A DNA stretch of 11,050 nt, taken from Syntrophomonadaceae bacterium. Lineage in GTDB: Bacteria; Bacillota; Syntrophomonadia; Syntrophomonadales; Syntrophomonadaceae. The notes under the pieces are model-generated. The model worked only from the letters and a program-made list of their open reading frames with translations. It did no database searches and was not told the DNA's origin. This document shows, piece by piece, positions 6,358 through 11,050 of the stretch. The stretch is taken from contig JAQVWB010000047.1 in the NCBI GenBank assembly GCA_028698695.1, positions 1 through 11,050 on the forward strand, in the 5' to 3' direction. Numbering within the stretch: the stretch's first letter is position 1; each line of letters starts with the position of its first letter. A program made the position numbers and the translations under genes.

Positions 6358-6405
6358 GTAGCGGAAGCTTTTAGCTTCCGATCGGAGGCTGAAAGCCTCC
6401 GCTAC
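6358..6405. repeat. Two inverted copies of the 23-bp hairpin repeat
   Basis: Unit 1 (6358-6380) starts GTAGCGGAAGC and has stem CGGAAGC/GCTTCCG. Unit 2 (6383-6405), read on the other strand, starts GTAGCGGAGGC and has stem CGGAGGC/GCCTCCG. The units are separated by AT and form a 48-bp palindrome of two hairpins. Units 1 and 2 differ at three positions, two of which pair with each other in the stem (A-T in one, G-C in the other). This resembles bacterial REP-type pairs. It could also end transcripts of the upstream membrane gene. Confidence 0.75.
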
Positions 6406-6439
6406 ATGCAAGAAATATCTAGCTGAAATATTTTGCGGC

Positions 6440-6598
6440 TTAACGCCTGGGTTTGCGGGCCGAGGTTCTGAGTATATATTTATACAAGTTTATATTTTGG
6501 TCACGGTGGCGTCGAGGTGGATCCAGGGCAGATAAAGTTGCCCAGATTATGAGAATTAATAATACAGTCAGAATTAAGATAGTATAAATTGGTGCCAT
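6440..6598 (-). CDS. Possible small single-helix membrane protein
   Basis: A 52-residue ORF on the minus strand. Residues 1-22 (MAPIYTILILTVLLILIIWA...) form one strongly hydrophobic helix. The rest is basic: DPPRRHRD follows the helix and RTSARKPRR ends the protein. By the positive-inside rule the tail would be cytosolic, with the N-terminus outside. AAGGG lies eight bases before the ATG on that strand. The hydrophobic-then-basic layout with a ribosome site is more than expected by chance, but there is no homology evidence. It is divergent from the CPBP protease gene. GGTGCCA/TGGCACC repeats can fold its leader over the start codon. It could be a small regulatory membrane peptide, a toxin-like peptide or a chance ORF. 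Confidence 0.42.
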   Translation of the reverse strand: MAPIYTILILTVLLILIIWATLSALDPPRRHRDQNINLYKYILRTSARKPRR

Positions 6599-6648
6599 AG
6601 CATGTACCCTTCAAAAATAGCTTTATTTTATTTAGTATGTGTGGCACC
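6591..6648 (-). promoter_or_regulatory. Leader hairpin covering the start of the small minus-strand ORF
   Basis: On the minus strand GGTGCCA (6648-6642) pairs perfectly with TGGCACC (6597-6591), which includes the last two bases of the ATG. Inside, AAAATA and TATTTT form a 6-bp stem with an AAGC loop. The AAGGG ribosome site lies between these stems. The fold could limit translation. Confidence 0.35.
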
Positions 6649-6697
6649 GGAAGAAATAATACTTTAGATAAGATAATAAGAGTTGGGCATAAATTAT

Positions 6698-6702
6698 GGA
6701 GG
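6698..6702 (+). promoter_or_regulatory. Ribosome binding site deciding the CPBP protease start
   Basis: GGAGG lies ten bases before the ATG at 6713. It selects this start over the in-frame TTG at 6683, which lacks a site. Confidence 0.75.
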
Positions 6703-6712
6703 AACAACCTTA

Positions 6713-7435
6713 ATGGATCATATACCGGAAAAACCGGAATGGAGTTTACTGGATTTTATAGTTATCTACGCGACTATAATTATTGTTGCTGCTCTGTGGA
6801 ATATGAATGGGGAATGGCTGACAGCAGCCTTGATAAAATCAGGGTTGTCAGCTGATATACTGACACTTTTTTTGTTTAGTTTCTCCGTACAGTTTACAAT
6901 CACATTGTTATTGATATGGCTGGTGGTAATTCGCCGGCATCGTATTAGTGTCGTACAATTGGGAATCCGCCAGGCTTCATTTAAAAATTATATAAAGTAT
7001 GGTCTATGGGGCGGAATGTTGTTGTTGCTCATCATACTTTTATTAAGTTATCTGTTGCAGTGGTGGCAACCGGAGTTGGAACCGCAGATATTTGAAGAGA
7101 TGTTACACTTGGCCGCTGGCTGGCCACAACTCTTGTTATTGTTTTTAATCGGTGCAGTACTGGCTCCTTTTTCTGAAGAATTATTGTACCGGGGAGTTTT
7201 GTATCCGCTGCTTCGGAATCCGCTGGGAACCGGATGGGGGATAGCAGCAGCAGGCCTTATCTTTGGTTTGGCGCATTGGGATGCTTACCGGACCATACCA
7301 CTGGCTGTCGGGGGAGCGATTCTTTGTTATATATATGAAAAAACCGACAGCATTTTTGTTACTACCATGGCTCATGGGGTTTGGAATGGAGCAATGGCGG
7401 TTATAGTATATATCAGTTATAATAATTTAATGTGA
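6713..7435 (+). CDS. CPBP-family intramembrane metalloprotease
   Basis: A 240-residue polytopic membrane protein of the CPBP (CAAX protease/bacteriocin-processing, Abi/Rce1-like) family. Hydrophobic segments lie at about 12-29, 49-72, 96-115, 138-153 and 172-188, with more towards the C-terminus. The three family motifs are all present. SEELLYRG holds the glutamate pair 155-156 and Arg160. FGLAHWD holds His188. HGVWN holds His221 and Asn225. These are the glutamate and histidines of the presumed active site, so the protein is probably an active protease acting on membrane peptide substrates. Bacterial members have roles in bacteriocin immunity, peptide processing or envelope functions. No bacteriocin gene is visible nearby, though the small minus-strand membrane ORF lies just upstream and divergent. 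Confidence 0.88.
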   Translation: MDHIPEKPEWSLLDFIVIYATIIIVAALWNMNGEWLTAALIKSGLSADILTLFLFSFSVQFTITLLLIWLVVIRRHRISVVQLGIRQASFKNYIKYGLWGGMLLLLIILLLSYLLQWWQPELEPQIFEEMLHLAAGWPQLLLLFLIGAVLAPFSEELLYRGVLYPLLRNPLGTGWGIAAAGLIFGLAHWDAYRTIPLAVGGAILCYIYEKTDSIFVTTMAHGVWNGAMAVIVYISYNNLM

Positions 7436-7440
7436 ATTTA

Positions 7441-7471
7441 TTGACAAACCGCCTTTAAAGGGATAAATAAT
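7441..7471 (+). promoter_or_regulatory. Possible promoter for the FmdB-type gene
   Basis: A perfect -35 TTGACA (7441-7446) is followed by the AT-rich ATAAATAATATATA. The best -10 match is AATAAT (7466-7471) at 19-base spacing, longer than ideal. Confidence 0.4.
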
Positions 7472-7514
7472 ATATAGACTTAGTTGCTGATCTAGAGGGA
7501 GAGGATGTTTTACA

Positions 7515-7820
7515 GTGCCAATTTATGATTACAAATGTGAGAAATGCGGTAGTTTTGAAAAAATGCAAAAAATGAGTGACCCTGTTCTGACCGAATGTCC
7601 CACCTGTGCAGGTGAGGTTAAGCGGATTATCAGTAAAAATATTGGAATTGTGTTCAAAGGGTCCGGGTTTTATAAAACTGACAGTTGCAGCGGACTAAAG
7701 GATCAGATTCGCAACATTAATAACGAACGGCAGAAGGATAATCAGGCTTTACTGGATGGTGATGTTAAGGGTTTTGTTGAACAGTCGGATGCTACCACTA
7801 AAAAGGTTTTAGAGGCCTAA
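7515..7820 (+). CDS. FmdB-family zinc-ribbon protein
   Basis: A 101-residue protein opening MPIYDYKCEKCG, the hallmark of the FmdB regulatory/zinc-ribbon family. The two CxxC pairs are C8-C11 and C28-C31, binding one zinc. IVFKGSGFYKTD (45-56) is the conserved stretch after the ribbon. The rest (about 60-101) is charged and probably helical, without hydrophobic segments. The family was named from a putative regulator of formamidase genes, but its molecular role is poorly defined. Start is GTG with a GGGAGAGG ribosome site at 7498-7505. An intact terminator follows 27 bases after the stop, so the gene probably forms its own unit or ends one. Confidence 0.88.
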   Translation: MPIYDYKCEKCGSFEKMQKMSDPVLTECPTCAGEVKRIISKNIGIVFKGSGFYKTDSCSGLKDQIRNINNERQKDNQALLDGDVKGFVEQSDATTKKVLEA

Positions 7821-7847
7821 CATAGTTAAAATATAATATAGTCAAAT

Positions 7848-7872
7848 GCCCCTGGACAGGGGCGTTTTTTTT
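7848..7872 (+). terminator. Rho-independent terminator after the FmdB-type gene
   Basis: GCCCCT (7848-7853) pairs with AGGGGC (7858-7863) around a GGAC loop, followed by G and eight T. It separates the FmdB-type gene from RNase HI. Confidence 0.9.
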
Positions 7873-7890
7873 AAGTTATGTATCAAATAG

Positions 7891-7934
7891 ACAGCTATAT
7901 TTTGCTGTATTGGTAATATTTACGCTAATATAAT
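7891..7934 (+). promoter_or_regulatory. Possible promoter and dyad upstream of RNase HI
   Basis: A perfect -10 TATAAT (7929-7934) lacks a good -35 at standard spacing. A short dyad, ACAGC (7891-7895) with GCTGT (7904-7908), sits where a -35 would be expected and could be an operator. This is weak evidence. Confidence 0.25.
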
Positions 7935-8002
7935 TAAAGAAGATAAAAAAAAGGATACCCTAAATGCTCACGGGTGGTTTTATCGCCTCCCCTTGTTACC
8001 TT

Positions 8003-8008
8003 AAGGAG
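8003..8008 (+). promoter_or_regulatory. Ribosome binding site deciding the RNase HI start
   Basis: AAGGAG lies seven bases before the GTG at 8016. This start gives MKEIIIYTDG, the normal RNase HI beginning, rather than a 14-residue extension from the GTG at 7974. Confidence 0.8.
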
Positions 8009-8015
8009 TGAATTG

Positions 8016-8462
8016 GTGAAAGAGATTATTATTTATACTGATGGAGCCTGTTCAGGTAATCCGGGACCTGGAGGCTGGGGAGTCGTGTTAATGTCCGGCC
8101 GGCATATGAAGGAGATTTCCGGCAGCGAAGCGCATACTACCAATCAGCGCATGGAGTTAAAGGCTGTAATTGAAGCTTTAAAAGCATTAAAGGTAAGCGG
8201 GGCCAGGGTTACAGTTTATTCTGACAGTGCTTATGTAGTTAATGCCTTTAAACAGAATTGGATAGCAGGCTGGCAGCGTAATGGCTGGAAAAACAGCCGT
8301 AAGGAAGATGTAGCCAATCAGGATTTATGGCGGGAATTAATCCGCCTTATGCAGATAAATCAGGTAAAAATTGAGAAGGTAAAGGGCCATTCCGGTGACC
8401 AATATAATGAACGCTGTGATGAGCTGGCCCGGACGGCGATAAAAGAAATGATGCATGAATAA
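8016..8462 (+). CDS. rnhA: Ribonuclease HI
   Basis: A 148-residue RNase HI, which cuts the RNA strand of RNA-DNA hybrids during replication and R-loop removal in the cytosol. All four metal-binding carboxylates are visible: Asp9 (YTDGACSGNPGPGG), Glu47 (NQRMELKA), Asp70 (VYSDSAYV) and Asp135 (CDELART). The catalytic-loop His125 is in VKGHSGD. The tryptophan-rich NWIAGWQRNGWKNSRKE (81-97) is the basic protrusion that binds the hybrid, as in the Escherichia coli-type enzyme. There is no N-terminal hybrid-binding domain. It is intact, of normal length, and not obviously in an operon with its neighbours. Confidence 0.97.
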   Translation: MKEIIIYTDGACSGNPGPGGWGVVLMSGRHMKEISGSEAHTTNQRMELKAVIEALKALKVSGARVTVYSDSAYVVNAFKQNWIAGWQRNGWKNSRKEDVANQDLWRELIRLMQINQVKIEKVKGHSGDQYNERCDELARTAIKEMMHE

Positions 8463-8542
8463 TATATTATTAATCCAGAGGGAAAACTGTTCGCTATTCG
8501 CTCAGGATGATAAAAGTAGACAATAAAAGTATGTAATTGCGT

Positions 8543-8550
8543 GAGGTGAT
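8543..8550 (+). promoter_or_regulatory. Ribosome binding site supporting a TTG start
   Basis: GAGGTGAT is fully complementary to the 3' end of 16S rRNA. It lies six bases before the TTG at 8557, making this rare start credible for the acyltransferase. Confidence 0.8.
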
Positions 8551-8556
8551 TAAAGT

Positions 8557-9087
8557 TTGCGACAGGAATGGTGGGACCGCTACACAACCTGGCGGGTAAA
8601 AAAGGAATTAGCCAGTTATGGGCAGAACCTGCGGGCCAGAAATCCGGGAGAGTTTTACCTGGGCAAAGGCGCTGAGGTTCATGTGGGTAATGATGTTTTG
8701 ATTGAACGGAAAGTACGATTCTCTTTGGGGGATAATGCCCGGATTTATATTGGAGACCGGACTTATCTTGGGGATTTTACTAATCTACTGGCCGTTCAGG
8801 AAGTTAGTCTGGGCAAAGATTGTGCTGTTAGCTGGCATGTTCTGTTTATGGATACTTCATCACACCCCTTTGGTTATCGGGGACAGGTCCCCAAAACTCA
8901 GATTGCCCCGATCAGAATTATGGATCATGTCTGGATTGGTTGTCGGGCGGTAATCCTTAAAGGAGTAACCGTTGGTGAGGGAGCAATTATTGCTAATAAT
9001 GCTGTAGTAACGAAAGATGTTCCCCCCGCAACTTTGGTGGGAGGCAATCCGGCTCGCATAATTAACGAGGATATTATCTGGGAATGA
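8557..9087 (+). CDS. Left-handed beta-helix acyltransferase (WbbJ/LacA-like)
   Basis: A 176-residue O-acetyltransferase-like protein of the hexapeptide-repeat superfamily, which transfers acyl groups from acyl-CoA to sugars or other hydroxyl acceptors. After an N-terminal helix (1-25), imperfect hexads run from about 35 to 95, including VHVGNDVLIE, ARIYIGDRTYLGDF and VSLGKDCAV. The loop MDTSSHPFGYRG (98-109) carries His103, the likely catalytic His of this family. The coil resumes with VWIGCRAVILKGVTVGEGAIIANNAVVTKDVPP (125-157) and closes with VGGNPARII. The sequence starts at TTG with a perfect ribosome site. Its stop overlaps the next gene's ATG. The acceptor is unknown; serine acetyltransferase is unlikely because the specific N-terminal domain is absent. 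Confidence 0.87.
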   Translation: MRQEWWDRYTTWRVKKELASYGQNLRARNPGEFYLGKGAEVHVGNDVLIERKVRFSLGDNARIYIGDRTYLGDFTNLLAVQEVSLGKDCAVSWHVLFMDTSSHPFGYRGQVPKTQIAPIRIMDHVWIGCRAVILKGVTVGEGAIIANNAVVTKDVPPATLVGGNPARIINEDIIWE

Positions 9088-9737
9088 GCAAAATTGAGGT
9101 ATATCAGAAAGAACTGGATGGAATAGTAAGAACAGGAGTCAAAATACATGACCACCATGCTTCCCTGCAGGATTTGCTGGAAGCCTGGCAGCCGTTGTGC
9201 GATGATACTGCTCTTTATAAGTATTACGGACAGAATCACGGAAGTGTATGCAGGGGGTGTACTACCAACTGTTGTGATACTGCCTATGTTATCCCCGATT
9301 TAATTTCCTTTAAAAGTATGGCAGCTCATCTGGGAATAAGTTACGCTAATTTTATTCGCGATTATTTTCAGCAAGAAAAAGCCCAGCGGGGTTTATTGCG
9401 AATGCTGCCGGAACCCTGCATATTTTTACAAGAGCGTATATGTACTATTTATCCACTGCGTTCCCTGATTTGCCGTTTTTATCTATGTACTCCGTTAACT
9501 GGTGATACTGAACAGTTGATATATGATATTACCTGGACAGGTATTACTGCCACCCGGGTATTTGCTGAGCAGCATAATCTTATTCCACCTCCTCTCAGCG
9601 GAGGTTATACCAGTTTTGATTTATTGTTCACCAATTTAGTTGAGGAATATCGTCATCGTCCTCAGATACACTATTTTATGACAGCACATGATTATGCCGA
9701 TGTACCCCTGGCACCTTTTCTTATTAATAACGAATAA
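9084..9737 (+). CDS. YkgJ-type cysteine-cluster (zinc/iron-binding) protein
   Basis: A 217-residue protein with the cysteine pattern of the YkgJ/CxxCxxCC family, thought to bind iron or zinc. The cluster CRGCTTNCC holds C56, C59, C63 and C64. Further cysteines are C112 (EPCIFL), C120 (RICTIYPLRSLICRFY), C130 and C135. The segment CTIYPLRSLICRFY matches the family's C-x-IY-x-R-P-x-x-CR-type region, although the usual Pro after Arg is absent. The biochemical role of the family is unclear, with suggestions of metal sensing, iron-sulfur maturation or flagellin modification in a few relatives. The ATG overlaps the acyltransferase stop (ATGA), so the two are translationally coupled. There is no signal peptide or membrane segment. 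Confidence 0.82.
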   Translation: MSKIEVYQKELDGIVRTGVKIHDHHASLQDLLEAWQPLCDDTALYKYYGQNHGSVCRGCTTNCCDTAYVIPDLISFKSMAAHLGISYANFIRDYFQQEKAQRGLLRMLPEPCIFLQERICTIYPLRSLICRFYLCTPLTGDTEQLIYDITWTGITATRVFAEQHNLIPPPLSGGYTSFDLLFTNLVEEYRHRPQIHYFMTAHDYADVPLAPFLINNE

Positions 9738-9750
9738 TTGCGAGGTAAAG

Positions 9751-9894
9751 ATGAAAATTGTCGTCATAACTACTAATGAGCCCTTTCCGCTTATTCATCT
9801 TATGCAGGAACGGTCTGCCCGCTTGATTGCCATGACCTGTGCAGAAAATGAAAACTCCCAACTACATCTGTTTTTTGGAATAGATTGTTTTTAA
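9751..9894 (+). CDS. Short ORF of 47 residues, possibly the broken N-terminus of a lost gene
   Basis: ATG 9751 is preceded at five bases by GAGGT. The product starts MKIVVITTNEPFPLIHLMQE, a beta-strand then helix layout like the first element of an alpha/beta domain, and then ends at 9894 with no recognisable domain. It directly follows the YkgJ-type gene and abuts the headless transporter fragment. This suggests that a deletion joined the start of one gene to the end of another. It may also be a real small protein. I recognise no family. Confidence 0.35.
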   Translation: MKIVVITTNEPFPLIHLMQERSARLIAMTCAENENSQLHLFFGIDCF

Positions 9895-9905
9895 GAAATT
9901 TGTAA

Positions 9906-10142
9906 AAGAGCCAGTCAAAGCCCGGCCTGGGTGGACATGGAGTTTTAAACTGGGCCTTAAAATATGTAAAAGCCCCCATTGTATCCGTTCCCATTTTAGG
10001 GGAATCGGTAGGGGCCAGTATTTTGGGTTTAATCATTTTTCAGGAAATCCTGCTGCCTTATCAGATTATCGGCGGTATTTTGATCCTGGCCGGTATATAT
10101 ACTGCCACGGTAAGTGAACAACCAGGGTTAAGTGAGAATTAG
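9906..10142 (+). pseudogene. EamA/DMT-family transporter remnant, C-terminal part only
   Basis: An open frame of 78 codons without a usable start encodes the end of a drug/metabolite (EamA, ten-helix) transporter. Readable are GHGVLNWALKYVKAPIVSV, then LGESVGASILGLIIFQEILL and IIGGILILAGIYTATVSE, corresponding to helices 8-10 of the family. A stop at 9903 and unrelated sequence before about 9918 show the first two thirds are missing. No frameshifted EamA-like hydrophobic reading is visible upstream, so a deletion is likelier than a point frameshift. The fragment ends eight bases before the convergent SpoIID-domain gene's stop. There is no ribosome site. An intact EamA gene elsewhere cannot be excluded. 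Confidence 0.75.
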
Positions 10143-10150
10143 CCAAACTA

Positions 10151-11050
10151 TTACTGATATAGCTTTTTTAACTCAGCAAAAGGATAGTAGTGAGTAATTA
10201 TTTGCCGGCTGCTTTTCCCCTGGCTAGCCATGGCCATAGCGCCCCACTGTTCCATGCCTACTCCATGACCCCAACCGCTGCCTTTAAAAACGACATAGTC
10301 TCCCTGAACAGCAATATCTTTCATTTGCGTTGAGAAAAGGCGATCAAAGCCAACCGGTTGGCGTAAATCCACCGCAGGAATTGAGGCTTGACCTGCTGAA
10401 ATAACCAGAGCGCGACCGGAAGGACCTTTTTTCTGTACGCGGATTTTACTTATATCAGATTTATCTCCCATGATGCTAATTATCTCCTGCCGCGGTACTT
10501 TTACGGTCCATTGTCGATACTTTTGCGGGGCAACTTTAATACCTCCGGTTTGTACAGGAGCCAGATAGGGGGCCTTTTTTGCCAGTTTTGGAAAACCTTC
10601 TTCAATACTGGCGGTTTTACCGGCGGAAACCGAATGAAACAGGGCATAAACGAATTTACCTTTATAAATTAGCACCTCACCGCGGGTAGCCTTGACTGCT
10701 TCCGAAATTTTCGGGGTAATTAATTTTTCGTCATAAGCCTGAAATTCTGTATGATTATCACTGGCATCAGTATTATGTTTGCCGCGCGTACCATTTTCAT
10801 ATTCCAGTAATGCCAGAGTCATAGTACGGGCAATTATAGCCTGAGCCTCCAATGCCTGTTTTGGAAACTTGGGACCAATTTCAGCTGCGACTACTCCTTC
10901 CAGATATTTTTCAAGTTTAATATATTCAGTTTTGCCGGTTGAAGTACGATATAGTGATATAGTAGGCTCCTGCTTGTATTTAATTACTTCAGGAGACAGG
11001 GTAACTGCCTTCGGTTCAGCTTTTTTGGCCGGAGGTGAACAGCCGGCAGT
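10151..11050 (-). CDS. SpoIID/LytB-domain lipoprotein, N-terminus cut by window
   Basis: The visible 299 residues run from the right edge to the stop at 10151. The frame stays open to base 11050, so the TTG at 10852 is internal and not the start. The first residues TAGCSPPAKKAEP look like the end of a lipoprotein signal peptide, with Cys4 to be lipidated and a Pro/Lys/Ala linker after it. The SpoIID domain follows: YLEGVVAAEIGPKFPKQALEAQAIIART (49-76), where Glu57 aligns with the essential Glu of Bacillus SpoIID, then TDASDNHTEFQAYDE, and GWGHGVGMEQWG (259-270) with HYY near the end. SpoIID proteins are lytic transglycosylases acting on denuded peptidoglycan. The lipobox suggests an anchored paralogue of the LytB/SpoIID type rather than classical SpoIID, which has an N-terminal membrane helix. 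It is convergent with the transporter remnant. Confidence 0.86.
   Translation of the reverse strand, partial: TAGCSPPAKKAEPKAVTLSPEVIKYKQEPTISLYRTSTGKTEYIKLEKYLEGVVAAEIGPKFPKQALEAQAIIARTMTLALLEYENGTRGKHNTDASDNHTEFQAYDEKLITPKISEAVKATRGEVLIYKGKFVYALFHSVSAGKTASIEEGFPKLAKKAPYLAPVQTGGIKVAPQKYRQWTVKVPRQEIISIMGDKSDISKIRVQKKGPSGRALVISAGQASIPAVDLRQPVGFDRLFSTQMKDIAVQGDYVVFKGSGWGHGVGMEQWGAMAMASQGKSSRQIITHYYPFAELKKLYQ

Noticed and set aside
3161..6405. A CRISPR array from the repeated 23-bp unit
   Set aside because: Only three units, in both orientations, about 3.2 kb apart, with no regular spacers and no cas genes.
6526..6543. GGGCA/TGCCC hairpin
   Set aside because: Only five base pairs, lying inside the small minus-strand ORF; no T-run on either side.
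6672..6677. GATAAT as the -10 box for the CPBP gene
   Set aside because: No -35-like hexamer lies 16-18 bases upstream.
8702..8953. A + strand ORF inside the acyltransferase
   Set aside because: Out-of-frame overlap with a gene showing a full hexapeptide-repeat pattern.
9800..10036. A minus-strand ORF of 78 codons
   Set aside because: Overlaps the transporter remnant on the other strand and shows no recognisable domain.

Overview
The window looks like chromosome from an anaerobic, low-to-mid GC Gram-positive bacterium (Clostridia). I infer something near the Syntrophomonadaceae, but no rRNA gene is present to confirm it. The evidence is strong AAGGAGG-type ribosome sites, frequent GTG/TTG starts, a SpoIID-domain protein, a FixABCX-type electron-transfer flavoprotein (ETF) set and a butyryl-CoA-type CoA-transferase. 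Almost every gene is on the + strand. The exceptions are a small membrane ORF (6440-6598) and the SpoIID-domain lipoprotein at the right edge.

Region 1 (1-2923) is an ETF operon in the order fixC (5' end missing), fixX, fixA/etfB, fixB/etfA. It encodes a flavin/iron-sulfur complex that moves electrons between NADH or acyl-CoA dehydrogenases, ferredoxin and a quinone. The EtfA subunit has Lys and Phe where the family normally has the flavin-contacting Arg and His. Region 2 (2924-3499) is a 576-base gap. It holds a dense set of inverted repeats that could form a structured RNA with a potential pseudoknot, one copy of a dispersed 23-bp hairpin repeat, a sigma-A-like promoter and a leader stem. 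Region 3 (3500-4930) is a family I CoA-transferase with its own terminator. Together with region 1 it suggests short-chain fatty acid/acyl-CoA metabolism.

Region 4 (5034-7435) holds a deoxynucleoside kinase with a possible leader peptide, an unrecognised four-helix membrane protein, a 419-base gap and a CPBP-family intramembrane protease. The gap carries a heptamer tandem repeat, a paired inverted copy of the 23-bp hairpin repeat and a short unlisted membrane ORF on the - strand. Region 5 (7515-8462) has a FmdB-type zinc-ribbon protein with a clear terminator, then RNase HI. Region 6 (8557-9737) is a translationally coupled pair: a left-handed beta-helix acyltransferase and a cysteine-cluster (YkgJ-type) protein. 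Region 7 (9738-10142) looks degraded: a 47-codon ORF lies next to the C-terminal third of an EamA transporter with no start. It runs convergently into the SpoIID-domain lipoprotein (10151-11050), whose N-terminus is cut by the window edge.

Most genes are ordinary. The least explained signals are the structured gap 2952-3143, the covarying hairpin repeat family, the small - strand membrane ORF with a start-sequestering hairpin, and the EtfA substitutions.
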